Positions 8,891 through 16,862 of a DNA stretch of 34,990 nucleotides are shown here, one piece after another. The notes beneath the pieces were generated by a model that saw nothing but the letters and a program-made list of their open reading frames with translations, did no database searches and was not told the DNA's origin. Source of the DNA: Bacteroidales bacterium (GTDB taxonomy: Bacteria > Bacteroidota > Bacteroidia > Bacteroidales > GCA-2748055). The position numbers were made by a program, and so were the translations under genes. Location: the NCBI GenBank assembly GCA_021738565.1, contig JAIPBT010000005.1:85508-120497 (forward strand). The letters are read 5' to 3'. Each line of letters begins with the position of its first letter. The first letter of the stretch is position 1.

Positions 8891-9024
8891 AACGAACCAT
8901 GACAGTATTATTGATATACATGCTAATGATTATTTCAATTCTGGCGTTGGGTATCCTGGATAAACTGTCATGTCGAGTTCCCCCGATATGCTTCGGGGCA
9001 GGATATCTTACCTATGAATATTAA
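8887..9024 (+). CDS. Possible 45-aa membrane peptide coupled to cusA
   Basis: An ATG overlapping the cusA stop (ATGA) opens a 45-codon frame: MKRTMTVLLIYMLMIISILALGILDK followed by a short polar tail. One transmembrane segment (residues 6-24) is clear. The stop at 9022-9024 overlaps the next gene's first ATG. The tail is encoded by a hairpin-forming repeat-like sequence, so the frame may have been altered by an insertion. It could be a real small protein, a coupling leader or chance; I do not recognise it. Confidence 0.3.
   Translation: MKRTMTVLLIYMLMIISILALGILDKLSCRVPPICFGAGYLTYEY
8952..9005 (+). repeat. Nested inverted repeat before the TolC-like gene
   Basis: Outer arms TATCCTG (8952-8958) and CAGGATA (8999-9005) enclose an inner stem CCCCGA (8981-8986)/TCGGGG (8993-8998). 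The adjoining GTCATGTCGAG resembles the short palindromic intergenic repeats common in Bacteroidota. It sits between cusA and the TolC-like gene and could set their relative expression. Confidence 0.45.
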
Positions 9025-10264
9025 AAATAAACAGATGAAATTTATATTAAATATACTTCTGATCCTGGGGTTGGGGGCACTCAGCTCCCAGGCGCAGACA
9101 CTTGAAGAATACTTTGAGATCGCTGCCGGGAACAACCCGGGGCTGAAGGCAAAATACATGGAGTATGAAATCGCCATGGAAAAGATCCCGCAGGTGAGCA
9201 GCCTGCAGGATCCCTCTTTCTCATTTGGCTATTTCATTTCACCCGTCGAAACAAGGGTGGGCCCACAACGGGCAAAATTCTCACTCTCCCAGATGTTCCC
9301 ATGGTTCGGAACACTGAAAGCAAGGGGAGATGCAGTGGCACTGATGGCCGAAGCAAAGTTCCAGTCATTTATTGATGAACGGAACAGGCTGTATTACAGG
9401 GTGGCTGCATCCTATTATCCTATCTATGAGCTGGAAAAGGTGATCGCTATTGAAAAGGAAAACCTGGAGATCCTGGATTCCTATCAAACCATCGCACGGT
9501 CCAAATTCAGAAACGACAACAGCCCGATGGTCGATGTACTCAGGGTGGAGATCCTCCGGGAAGATGCCAGTACAAACCTGGAGATCCTTGAGAAAAAGCG
9601 CAAACCCCTTGTGACAACCTTCAACAAGGTACTCAACAGGGAACCTGGGGAAACGGTGGCCATCGTTGATACGGCCGGACTGCCTCCTCTTCCTGAAAAC
9701 TACAGGAGAGACTCCCTGCTGACCGGCCATCCGGCGCTGAATGCCCTGGACCTGAAGGTCAGATCCAGCGAGGCGGCGGAAGTTGCCGCCAGGAAACAGG
9801 GACTGCCAAAAATCGGGGCCGGACTGGATTATGTCATCGTAGGAGAGGGCCCGCTTGCTGCTGCCGATAATGGCAAGGATGTGCTGATGCCGATGATCTC
9901 TTTCAGCATCCCCATCTTCAGGGAAAAATACAGATCTGCTGTCAGGGAAGCTGAACTCAACCTGGAAATGTATGCGCTTCAGAAAAAGGAGGTTTCCAAT
10001 ACCCTGGAATCTGAATACGAAATGGCCCTCTTTGAACTCGAACAACAACAAGAACTCCTGGCACTTTACCACCGACAGGTGCAGACCTCTGAACAGTCAC
10101 TGAACCTCCTTTTCACTGCCTACGGGAATTCCGGTAAGGATTTCGAGGAGGTGCTCAGGATGCAGCAACAACTACTGAAATATGAAAAAATGGCCGCAGC
10201 GGCTGAGGCAAAGACAGGGATCGCACTCGCCAGGATCCATTATTTAACGGCAAAAACGTATTAA
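9014..10264 (+). CDS. TolC/CusC-family outer-membrane efflux protein
   Basis: A 416-residue TolC-family channel component. A signal peptide ends near ALSSQAQ, followed by TLEEYFEIAAGNNPGLKAKYMEYEIA, the usual first helix of the family. Long helical coiled segments (about 90-190 and 290-400) alternate with the barrel strands (for example PQRAKFSLSQMFPWFG and PMISFSIPIF). It should trimerise and dock with CusB/CusA to carry metal out. The length is typical for Bacteroidota homologues. Two starts are possible: ATG 9014, or ATG 9035 (residue 8, MKFILNILLIL), which gives a neater signal peptide and is preceded by AATAAACAG. The second start is more likely in my view. Confidence 0.88.
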   Translation: MNIKNKQMKFILNILLILGLGALSSQAQTLEEYFEIAAGNNPGLKAKYMEYEIAMEKIPQVSSLQDPSFSFGYFISPVETRVGPQRAKFSLSQMFPWFGTLKARGDAVALMAEAKFQSFIDERNRLYYRVAASYYPIYELEKVIAIEKENLEILDSYQTIARSKFRNDNSPMVDVLRVEILREDASTNLEILEKKRKPLVTTFNKVLNREPGETVAIVDTAGLPPLPENYRRDSLLTGHPALNALDLKVRSSEAAEVAARKQGLPKIGAGLDYVIVGEGPLAAADNGKDVLMPMISFSIPIFREKYRSAVREAELNLEMYALQKKEVSNTLESEYEMALFELEQQQELLALYHRQVQTSEQSLNLLFTAYGNSGKDFEEVLRMQQQLLKYEKMAAAAEAKTGIALARIHYLTAKTY

Positions 10265-10352
10265 AATATAACGCGCATGATACAGACCATCCAGTAAGCG
10301 TAGGATCTGATTTCATGCAAGGACAAGGTGTTACCATTGAAAAAATAAACAA

Positions 10353-12146
10353 ATGAGAAATAGCAACAGAAATACAATCATTATCGCAGCCATCACACTC
10401 GTAGCCGGACTGCTGGCTGGCTGGCTCATCTTCGGGGGAGGTACAAAAGAACCCGAACTGCAGGAACATATAAACGAAACGGAACAGGCCGGGGAGACCA
10501 CCTGGACCTGCTCCATGCATCCACAGATTAGGCAGCCTGAACCGGGCGACTGCCCGATTTGCGGTATGGACCTGATCCCGCTTGAAGATGGAGGAGACAA
10601 CGAACTGGCCCCAGGGGCACTGAACATGTCCGAGACCGCCATGAAACTCGCAGATGTGGTTACAGCCCCGGTAAGTAAAATGAAACCGGTGAAAAATGTA
10701 AGACTGAATGGAAAAGTACAGGCCGATGAACGCCTGATCTACTCCCAGTCATCACACATTGCCGGGAGGATCGAGCAGTTGAGGGTCAATTTCACAGGCG
10801 AATACATCAGGAAAGGACAGACCATCGCGAGCGTCTATTCCCCTGAATTGGTCACTGCACAGGAAGAACTTTTCGAGGCTGAAAAGATCAAAGATGCACA
10901 GCCGGAACTGTTCCAGGCTGCCCGTGACAAGCTCAGGAACTGGAAACTGACCGAGAGCCAGATCGACGAGATCCTCTCATCAGGTGAGATCAGGGAGGAG
11001 TTCCCGGTAACGGCAGATGTGTCTGGCTATGTAACCAAGAAAATGGTCAACCTGGGGGATTATATCACAAAAGGAAAGACCATATATGAGATTGCTGACC
11101 TCTCCCGGGTCTGGGTCATGTTTGATGTCTATGAAACAGATATCGCGTGGGTTGGCAATAAGGACAGTGTTGAATTTACCGTACAATCCCTGCCCGGTAA
11201 GGTGTTCGAAGGTGTGATCTCCTTTATCGACCCCGTGATCGATCCGCAAACCAGGGTGGCAAAGGCCCGGGTATCCATGAAAAATCCGGATGCACAACTG
11301 AAGCCTGGTATGTTCACATCAGGGATCGTGGAAGCACAACTCGGCCATATTGATGAAGCAATTGTCGTTCCGGCATCTGCCGTCATGTGGACCGGTACCC
11401 GTTCAGTGGTCTTCGTGAAGCAAACAACTGACCAGGGGGTGAATTTCACCCTCCGGGAAGTCACACTCGGTCCCTCCCTGGGAGATGGTTACATCATCGA
11501 AGAAGGACTGGAACCCGGTGAAGAGATTGCCGTGAACGGCACCTTCAGCATTGATGCTGCTGCACAACTGGCAGGCAAACCCAGCATGATGAATCCTGAA
11601 GGGGGTATAAGGATGACCGGCCACGATCACGGGGGCGGCACTGCAATGGAAATGGCAAAGACCCCGGAAAAGGCTGTCAATATATCCAAAACCACAATTT
11701 CAGATGTGGCCAGGGATGAACTGGAACCTTTGTACAACAGCTACCTTGAATTGACCGAAGCGCTGGCAAATGACAACTTTGAAAATGCTTCCGCAGCCGG
11801 TATCGCCATGAAAGATGCCCTGGGAAATGTGAATATGGGCCTCTTCAAAGACAATGCACATGACATTTGGATGGACCATGCAGCCAACCTTGAAAAAGCC
11901 CTTGAACATGTGGCACATTATGCCTCCATCGAGGAGCTAAGGGCAGCCTACAAGGGAATATCCGATGCCATGATCGCACTTACACGGTCCTTCGGAACCC
12001 CCGTGGATACACTCTATGTACAATACTGTCCCATGGCAGACAATGACAAAGGAGCAAACTGGCTCAGCAAAATCAGCGAGATAAGGAACCCCTATTTCGG
12101 CGAGATGATGCTGAAATGCGGGGAGACACATGATACGATCAAATAG
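10353..12146 (+). CDS. cusB: CusB-type RND adaptor with HMBD and DUF3347 domains
   Basis: A 597-residue periplasmic adaptor. An N-terminal membrane anchor (about 8-28) is followed by a heavy-metal-binding domain at 51-77 (WTCSMHPQIRQ, DCPICGMDL). The core adaptor spans about 85-400: a lipoyl/barrel-sandwich half, a helical hairpin around EELFEAEKIKDAQPELFQAA, then the beta-barrel. The C-terminus (about 456-597) is a DUF3347 domain, recognisable by YCPMADNDKGANWLS and NPYFGEMMLKCG, with Met/Cys/His side chains that could bind copper. The protein therefore has metal sites at both ends. It would link CusA to the outer-membrane channel and may hand over Cu(I)/Ag(I). It lies 88 nt after the TolC-like gene in the same transcription unit. 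A 13-codon frame at 10315-10356 ends by overlapping its ATG. Confidence 0.93.
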   Translation: MRNSNRNTIIIAAITLVAGLLAGWLIFGGGTKEPELQEHINETEQAGETTWTCSMHPQIRQPEPGDCPICGMDLIPLEDGGDNELAPGALNMSETAMKLADVVTAPVSKMKPVKNVRLNGKVQADERLIYSQSSHIAGRIEQLRVNFTGEYIRKGQTIASVYSPELVTAQEELFEAEKIKDAQPELFQAARDKLRNWKLTESQIDEILSSGEIREEFPVTADVSGYVTKKMVNLGDYITKGKTIYEIADLSRVWVMFDVYETDIAWVGNKDSVEFTVQSLPGKVFEGVISFIDPVIDPQTRVAKARVSMKNPDAQLKPGMFTSGIVEAQLGHIDEAIVVPASAVMWTGTRSVVFVKQTTDQGVNFTLREVTLGPSLGDGYIIEEGLEPGEEIAVNGTFSIDAAAQLAGKPSMMNPEGGIRMTGHDHGGGTAMEMAKTPEKAVNISKTTISDVARDELEPLYNSYLELTEALANDNFENASAAGIAMKDALGNVNMGLFKDNAHDIWMDHAANLEKALEHVAHYASIEELRAAYKGISDAMIALTRSFGTPVDTLYVQYCPMADNDKGANWLSKISEIRNPYFGEMMLKCGETHDTIK

Positions 12147-12223
12147 AATACTGAAAATACAAACTCCAGCTATTACAGAGAACAGAAAAGTAATTTTTAA
12201 CCATGAATTAAAACAGATAAATA

Positions 12224-12619
12224 ATGAAAACAAAAGCAATGTTCACAATGACAGTGATCGCCTTTTTCGGCATCACCTCTGTGTTCGGACAGACAAAAAC
12301 CGAAAAATTTAAAGTGTATGGTAACTGTGGCATGTGTGAGAGCCGCATCGAAAAAGCAGCCAAATCCGTTGAAGGGGTATCTTCTGCAGACTGGGACAAG
12401 GAGACCAAGATGATCGAAGTGTCTCTCGACGAATCAAAGACCAATGTGCACAAGGTACATAAGGCCATCGCCAAGGTGGGACATGACACCGGGATGCACA
12501 AGGCTAAGGATGAAGTTTATAACAAACTTCCCGACTGCTGCAAGTACGAACGCCCGAAAGGTGAGATGAAGAATGACCAGGGTCATGGGGACGACTCACA
12601 TGACGGAAATATGCACTAA
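12224..12619 (+). CDS. Secreted HMA-domain metal-binding protein
   Basis: A 131-residue protein. The signal peptide ends at VFG (residue 22). A single heavy-metal-associated fold follows (about 25-90) with the metal loop GNCGMC (Cys35, Cys38) and IEKAAKSVEGV. The C-terminal tail adds DCC and a His/Asp-rich end (GHGDDSHDGNMH). It resembles CopZ/ATX1-like domains but is exported, so it probably binds Cu(I) in the periplasm and could feed CusB (inference). Start chosen at MKTKAMF, preceded by AGATAAATA. It is 77 nt after cusB and is closed by a terminator, making it the last gene of the Cus operon. Confidence 0.87.
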   Translation: MKTKAMFTMTVIAFFGITSVFGQTKTEKFKVYGNCGMCESRIEKAAKSVEGVSSADWDKETKMIEVSLDESKTNVHKVHKAIAKVGHDTGMHKAKDEVYNKLPDCCKYERPKGEMKNDQGHGDDSHDGNMH

Positions 12620-12631
12620 TCAGATTAAAGT

Positions 12632-12660
12632 CACCGGAAAATTTTACCGGTGCCTTTTTC
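12632..12660 (+). terminator. Rho-independent terminator of the Cus operon
   Basis: Stem CACCGG (12632-12637)/CCGGTG (12647-12652), extendable by A-T pairs in the loop, followed by CCTTTTTC. It lies 13 nt after the HMA gene stop. Confidence 0.75.
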
Positions 12661-12789
12661 TTCTTCCTTCGTTATAGTGTGACGTAATACATAATAGTTT
12701 TTCTGTAATTCTGTAAGCATTATACATAATTATATAACCTGAGCCACCGCTAATACAGTATCTTGTAACCAAGATAAGAAAAACACGAG

Positions 12790-12837
12790 ATGTTCGGTGA
12801 CCAGCAACCGGACTGCTGCAGTCTGAACAATAAGTAA
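12790..12837 (+). other. Possible 15-codon Cys-Cys leader ORF
   Basis: ATG to TAA encodes MFGDQQPDCCSLNNK, ending 20 nt before the start of the small Cys membrane protein. The frame contains a perfect 6-1-6 palindrome, GACTGCTGCAGTC (12811-12823). It might be a metal- or Cys-responsive leader, or the palindrome may be an operator and the frame chance. Confidence 0.2.
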
Positions 12838-12857
12838 CACTTTTAAAATTTACCATT

Positions 12858-13040
12858 ATGTTTATTAAGTTGATCATATCCAGTATAATCATTGTCGGCC
12901 TCATCGTGCTGTCATTGTCTTTGAAATATATTTTCAATACTGAATCAGGTCTGAATGGATCTTCTTGCGGAGTATTGAAGGGAGACCGTTCTGCAGAGAA
13001 GGAGGCTTGCTCAACATGTGCACTTAAACAACTGACTTGA
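12858..13040 (+). CDS. Small single-TM protein with C-terminal Cys cluster
   Basis: A 60-residue protein: one transmembrane segment (residues 3-27), then GSSCGVLKGDRSAEKEACSTCALKQLT with three Cys in a C-x(n)-CxxC pattern. Topologically this recalls NqrM (DUF539), a small membrane iron-sulfur protein with a similar GSCGG...C pattern, and the short Bacteroidota proteins labelled 'membrane or secreted protein'. I cannot assign it to either. ATG is preceded by an AT-rich stretch with no clear Shine-Dalgarno site. It lies between the Cus operon terminator and the PII-like gene, and in a metal locus its Cys cluster may bind metal or a cluster. Confidence 0.65.
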   Translation: MFIKLIISSIIIVGLIVLSLSLKYIFNTESGLNGSSCGVLKGDRSAEKEACSTCALKQLT

Positions 13041-13051
13041 GGCCGGGAATC

Positions 13052-13060
13052 TTTGTATAA
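13052..13060 (+). promoter_or_regulatory. Shared core promoter TTTGTATAA, copy 1
   Basis: TTTGTATAA lies 18 nt before the PII-like start and belongs to AATCTTTG, 7 of 8 to TAnnTTTG. The same nonamer precedes the first SHOCT gene and the Spy-like gene at nearly the same distance. Confidence 0.4.
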
Positions 13061-13078
13061 TCTTTAAAATAAAGAATC

Positions 13079-13420
13079 ATGAAACTTGTTAAAGCATACA
13101 TCAGACATAGAATGGTTGAAGAAGTACATCATGCATTAATAAAAGGAGGATACTGCTGCATGACCTTCGTGGAGTGCGAGGGAACCGGACAGTATACCGA
13201 CCATGAAAAGGAACATATCAGTGACAAATATCCGTTTGCTGAGGCTTACAGGGTCATAAAGATTGAAATCCTTTCAAGGGATGAAGATGTAGAAAACCTG
13301 GTCAAACTGATTCGTGAGAACGGACGAACCGGTTACAGGGGAGACGGCATGATCATTATCTCGCCGGTGGAAGAGACTTATAAGATCAGAACGGACGATA
13401 AAGGCGTTGAAGTAATCTGA
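13079..13420 (+). CDS. PII-like signalling protein (metal-locus type)
   Basis: A 113-residue member of the GlnB/PII fold. It opens MKLVKAYIRHRMVEEVHHAL and keeps the B/C-loop signature GRTGYRGDGMIIISPVEETYKIRT (split here as TGYRGDG, about 84-90, and PVEETYKIRT). The T-loop (about 36-55, GTGQYTDHEKEHISDKY) is unlike GlnB/GlnK and lacks the uridylylated Tyr context. It also carries Cys26, Cys27 and Cys33. PII-like proteins outside nitrogen control are known to sit next to CzcA/CusA pumps. This one lies 1 nt before the HMA-AraC regulator, so the two are probably translated as a pair and may act together in metal signalling (inference). Ligand unknown. Confidence 0.82.
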   Translation: MKLVKAYIRHRMVEEVHHALIKGGYCCMTFVECEGTGQYTDHEKEHISDKYPFAEAYRVIKIEILSRDEDVENLVKLIRENGRTGYRGDGMIIISPVEETYKIRTDDKGVEVI

Positions 13421-13421
13421 C

Positions 13422-13982
13422 ATGGACATGTATATAAAAAACATGGTATGCAACCGATGCACACTGACTGTTGTCGGGATCATGGAAAATGCAGGTTATC
13501 CCGATGCAGACATTAAATTAGGTAAAGTTTCGGTGAAAGATGACATCCCGGATGAAAAGCTTCGCAATATCGACAGGCAATTGAAGAATGTCGGGTTTGA
13601 GATCATCGATGATGCAAAGACAATCCTGATTGAGAAGATCAAAACGCTGACCATTGAATATGTTTATGAACTGATCTCAGAATCCAATGAGAATTTTTCG
13701 GATTTCCTGGTAAGCAGACTGAACCGGGATTACGGATACCTCAGCAGGCTCTTCTCTTCCGTGGAGGGAAGCACCATTGAAAAGCACCTGATCAACATGA
13801 AGATCGAACGGGTCAAGGAGATGCTGGTATACAATCAGGAGACACTCAGTGAAATTGCCTATAAATTGGGCTACAGCAGTGTGGCACATCTCTCGGGTCA
13901 GTTCAGAAAAGTAACCGGCTTTACCCCTTCCTATTTCAAAAAGCTGGGGGAGGAAAAACGCAGATCTATCGATGAGGTCTAA
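13422..13982 (+). CDS. HMA-like/AraC fusion transcription regulator
   Basis: A 186-residue cytosolic protein with no signal peptide. Residues 1-70 form a degenerate heavy-metal-associated (ferredoxin-like) domain with NMVCNRCTLTV (Cys10, Cys13), the usual position of Cu(I)-binding CxxC. Residues about 85-178 are an AraC-type double helix-turn-helix: SRLNRDYGYLSRLFSSVEG, then LSEIAYKLGYSSVAHLSGQFRKVTGFTPSYFKK. The design suggests that Cu(I) or Ag(I) binding changes DNA binding. It is the only clear transcription factor in the copper island, hence its likely regulator. ATG 13422 follows the PII-like stop by 1 nt. ATG 13428 is an alternative start. Confidence 0.87.
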   Translation: MDMYIKNMVCNRCTLTVVGIMENAGYPDADIKLGKVSVKDDIPDEKLRNIDRQLKNVGFEIIDDAKTILIEKIKTLTIEYVYELISESNENFSDFLVSRLNRDYGYLSRLFSSVEGSTIEKHLINMKIERVKEMLVYNQETLSEIAYKLGYSSVAHLSGQFRKVTGFTPSYFKKLGEEKRRSIDEV

Positions 13983-14019
13983 ATGATATAACAATCATCT
14001 TGAATTACATAACAAATAG

Positions 14020-14047
14020 CAGATATAGAGTGTGTAAATTTGTATAA
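14020..14047 (+). promoter_or_regulatory. Promoter of the ATPase operon with shared core, copy 2
   Basis: TAAATTTG (14035-14042) is an exact TAnnTTTG element running into TTTGTATAA (14039-14047), 24 nt before the SHOCT start. CAGAT at 14020-14024 is 14 nt upstream of TTTG, exactly as in copy 3. ATTTGT-ATAA-ACAAAT (14038-14053) is also a perfect inverted repeat over the start region. No -33 TTG is present, which fits an activator-dependent promoter. Confidence 0.5.
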
Positions 14048-14071
14048 ACAAATCAAAGAAAGGAGTACATC

Positions 14072-14293
14072 ATGCATAGTATCAACGGATTTATGGGAGG
14101 AATGGGCTGGTTCTGGATATTTGGTCTGATCGGGCTGATTATAGTCGTTTGGCTGTTCATCCGGACATTCAATCAGAATGGAGGAGGACAAAGTCTCCCC
14201 AACAAAAAAGCCATGGACATATTAAATGAAAGATATGCCAGGGGCGACATTGACAAAGCGGAATTCGAGGAGAAGAAAAAAGATCTTGAATAA
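14072..14293 (+). CDS. SHOCT-domain small membrane protein, copy 1
   Basis: A 73-residue protein with one membrane segment (about 11-31, WFWIFGLIGLIIVVWLFI) and a C-terminal SHOCT motif, AMDILNERYARGDIDKAEFEEKKKDL (positions about 47-72). SHOCT domains are short oligomerisation helices on membrane and membrane-associated proteins, with no known chemistry. It has an unusually strong Shine-Dalgarno for this genome, AAAGGAGT at 14056-14065. It is the first gene of the ATPase operon, 18 nt before copA. A close paralogue lies at 20562. Confidence 0.82.
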   Translation: MHSINGFMGGMGWFWIFGLIGLIIVVWLFIRTFNQNGGGQSLPNKKAMDILNERYARGDIDKAEFEEKKKDLE

Positions 14294-14311
14294 TAATTTA
14301 AAACACAGCTC

Positions 14312-16840
14312 ATGAACCACCAGGAGCAGCGGCAATATTTTTGCCCCATGAAATGCGAAGGCGAGAAAACATATGATCAGCCGGGTTCCTGCCCGGTATG
14401 CAATATGCACCTGGTCGCGGCAGGAGAAGGCCCCGACGAGGATCATGAACATCATCCTGAAAACCAGGAAGATGAATCGTCTGATCATCACCATGGTCAC
14501 CACGGACATATCCGGCAGGATCATTCTCCTCACCTGCATGAAGAACACGGCCGTCAGCACCAGCATGATCACGACCAGGCATTGAACACAGAATCAGGTC
14601 CTGCCGGGGGAGATTATTATTGCCCGATGCGTTGCGAAGGGGATAAAACTTATGACAAACCCGGAGATTGCCCTGTTTGCGGAATGCACCTGAAGAAAGA
14701 AGAGGCAAAAACGGTTTCGGGTAGCAAGCAAACCGTCTATACCTGCCCCATGCATCCGGAAGTGAAACAGGACCATCCGGGCAGTTGTCCGAAATGCGGG
14801 ATGGATTTGGTTCCTGAAAAAGCAGAAGAAACCAGCGAAGAAGAAAAAGCCTTCAAGAAAATGGCTAAAAAATTCCGGGTGGCACTGGCTTTGAGCATCC
14901 CGGTATTTATCATCGCCATGTCGGAATTTCTCCCGTTTCTTAAATTGGACGAAATTGCTTCCAGGAAAGTATGGGGCTGGATTGAATTTGTATTGGCCAC
15001 GCCGGTTGTTTTTTATTCAAGCGGAGTCTTTTTTAAGCGCGGCTGGAGTTCTATTGTTCGCTGGCGGCCAAACATGTGGACATTAATATCCATTGGAGTT
15101 GGCGCAGCTTATCTTTTCAGTGTATTTGCCTTAATCATTCCCGGGGCTTTCCCTGAACAGTTTAAAGACGCATCGGGCAACGTTCACATTTATTTCGAAG
15201 CCGCGGCAGTCATCCTCACCTTGGTTTTGTTGGGGCAGGTACTTGAACTCAGGGCACACAGCAAAACCAACTCGGCCATAAAGGCCCTCCTGAATTTGGT
15301 GCCACCGGTGGCAAGGGTTATCCGCAACGGGGAAGAAACAGAAATACCCCTTGAAGAAGTGCAGGAAGGTGATATTTTAAGGGTGCGCCCCGGAGAAAAA
15401 ATACCGGTAGATGGATTCGTCTCCGACGGAAATGCCGTAGTGGATGAGAGCATGATCACCGGTGAACCCATTCCGGTGGATAAATCACAAAATGACAAGG
15501 TTACCGGGGGAACCATAAACGGGAACACCTCATTCGAGATGAAAGCTGAAAAGGTTGGGAATGATACCCTGCTGGCACAAATTATCGAAATGGTTAACCA
15601 GGCCAGCCGGTCACGTGCACCCATACAAAAATTAGCTGATGTGGTAGCCAAATATTTTGTACAGATTGTTGTAGGGGTTGCCATAATCACCTTTGCCATT
15701 TGGGCTGTTTGGGGCCCTGAGCCGGCTTATGTGTACGCATTTGTCAATGCTATTGCCGTACTTATCATAGCCTGCCCCTGTGCTTTGGGTTTGGCAACAC
15801 CCATGTCCATCATGGTCGGTTCGGGAAGGATGGCGCAGGCCGGCGTGCTGGTAAAAGATGCCCGAGCCATTGAAGAAATGAACAAGGTGGATACGCTGAT
15901 TATTGACAAAACCGGGACAATAACCGAAGGGAAGCCTGCATTAAAATCTTTTCACTCATTTGGAGAATTGTCCGATAAAGATATTCTTAGGATAGCCGCA
16001 TCAGTCGATGCCAACAGTGAACATCCGGTTGCGGAAGCGATTGTAAAAGGTGCAAAAGAAAATGGGATTCAATTGAAAAAGGTCGAACAATTTGAAGCAG
16101 TAACCGGCAAAGGCGTGAAAGGAGTACTGGATGGAAAAAATATTGGATTGGGAAACAGACGTTTGTCAGAGGATTTTGGAGCAACCCTTTCAAAGGAACA
16201 ACAGGAGATGGTGAAAGAATGGCAATTGACCGGTCAAACTGTGATGTTCCTTTTAATTGAAAATGTGGTAGCAGGGATTGTAAGTGTGGCTGATACCATT
16301 AAAGAATCTTCTGCCAAAGCAATTCGGGAATTACAAAGCATGGGCGTGAAAGTGTATATGCTTACAGGTGATAATAAATATACAGCCAAAGCAGTGGCCG
16401 ATGAGTTGGAACTGGATGGTTTTGAAGCAGACTGCCTGCCGGATGATAAGTTCAATAAAGTGAAAGAACTACAGGCACAGGGTAAGAAAGTTGCGATGGC
16501 AGGCGATGGTATCAACGATGCCCCGGCGCTGGAACAGGCCAATGTGGGCATTGCCATGGGAACCGGTACCGACATTGCCATGCAAAGCGCCGAAGTTACC
16601 CTGGTAAAAGGTGATTTGGACGGGATAGTCCGTGCACGGGAATTAAGCCATAAGGTTATGCGCAATATAAAGCAAAATCTGTTCTTTGCTTTTGTTTACA
16701 ATTCACTGGGCGTTCCGGTTGCAGCCGGAATTCTGTTTCCGTTTTTTGGAATATTACTCAGCCCTATCATCGCTGCCGCTGCTATGAGTTTTAGCTCGGT
16801 TTCAGTTATAACAAATGCATTGCGATTAAGAAAAGTATAA
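14312..16840 (+). CDS. copA: P1B-1 Cu(I)-exporting P-type ATPase with three HMBD modules
   Basis: An 842-residue inner-membrane pump exporting Cu(I)/Ag(I) from the cytoplasm. The N-terminus has no CxxC HMA domain. It has three heavy-metal-binding domains: 9-35 ([17 protein letters not shown]), 103-128 ([17 protein letters not shown]) and 143-167 ([17 protein letters not shown]). A His-rich linker of about 45 residues lies between the first two (45-89, with HHHGHHGH). Core motifs: TGE 383-385, CPC 488-490 in TM6, phosphorylated Asp532 in DKTGT, SEHP 569-572, GDGINDAP 731-738, YN 796-797 in TM7 and MSFSS 825-829 in TM8. CPC + YN + MxxSS is the monovalent copper signature. The first two HMBDs have CEG where the third has HPE. 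Base composition becomes AT-richer from about 15,900 on. Confidence 0.95.
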   Translation: MNHQEQRQYFCPMKCEGEKTYDQPGSCPVCNMHLVAAGEGPDEDHEHHPENQEDESSDHHHGHHGHIRQDHSPHLHEEHGRQHQHDHDQALNTESGPAGGDYYCPMRCEGDKTYDKPGDCPVCGMHLKKEEAKTVSGSKQTVYTCPMHPEVKQDHPGSCPKCGMDLVPEKAEETSEEEKAFKKMAKKFRVALALSIPVFIIAMSEFLPFLKLDEIASRKVWGWIEFVLATPVVFYSSGVFFKRGWSSIVRWRPNMWTLISIGVGAAYLFSVFALIIPGAFPEQFKDASGNVHIYFEAAAVILTLVLLGQVLELRAHSKTNSAIKALLNLVPPVARVIRNGEETEIPLEEVQEGDILRVRPGEKIPVDGFVSDGNAVVDESMITGEPIPVDKSQNDKVTGGTINGNTSFEMKAEKVGNDTLLAQIIEMVNQASRSRAPIQKLADVVAKYFVQIVVGVAIITFAIWAVWGPEPAYVYAFVNAIAVLIIACPCALGLATPMSIMVGSGRMAQAGVLVKDARAIEEMNKVDTLIIDKTGTITEGKPALKSFHSFGELSDKDILRIAASVDANSEHPVAEAIVKGAKENGIQLKKVEQFEAVTGKGVKGVLDGKNIGLGNRRLSEDFGATLSKEQQEMVKEWQLTGQTVMFLLIENVVAGIVSVADTIKESSAKAIRELQSMGVKVYMLTGDNKYTAKAVADELELDGFEADCLPDDKFNKVKELQAQGKKVAMAGDGINDAPALEQANVGIAMGTGTDIAMQSAEVTLVKGDLDGIVRARELSHKVMRNIKQNLFFAFVYNSLGVPVAAGILFPFFGILLSPIIAAAAMSFSSVSVITNALRLRKV

Positions 16841-16862
16841 TTTAATTTTAGAATCAAAGTTT

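Noticed and set aside
9365-10072. A 235-codon minus-strand frame inside the TolC-like gene
   Set aside because: Antisense to a typical TolC-family protein. No signal, domain or promoter of its own.
10315-10356. A 13-codon frame (MQGQGVTIEKINK) overlapping the cusB start
   Set aside because: Could couple translation, but frames this short are expected by chance and nothing else supports it. Noted only under cusB.
12130-12312. A 60-codon plus-strand frame bridging the cusB end and the HMA start
   Set aside because: Overlaps both genes out of frame and has low-complexity, unconvincing residues.
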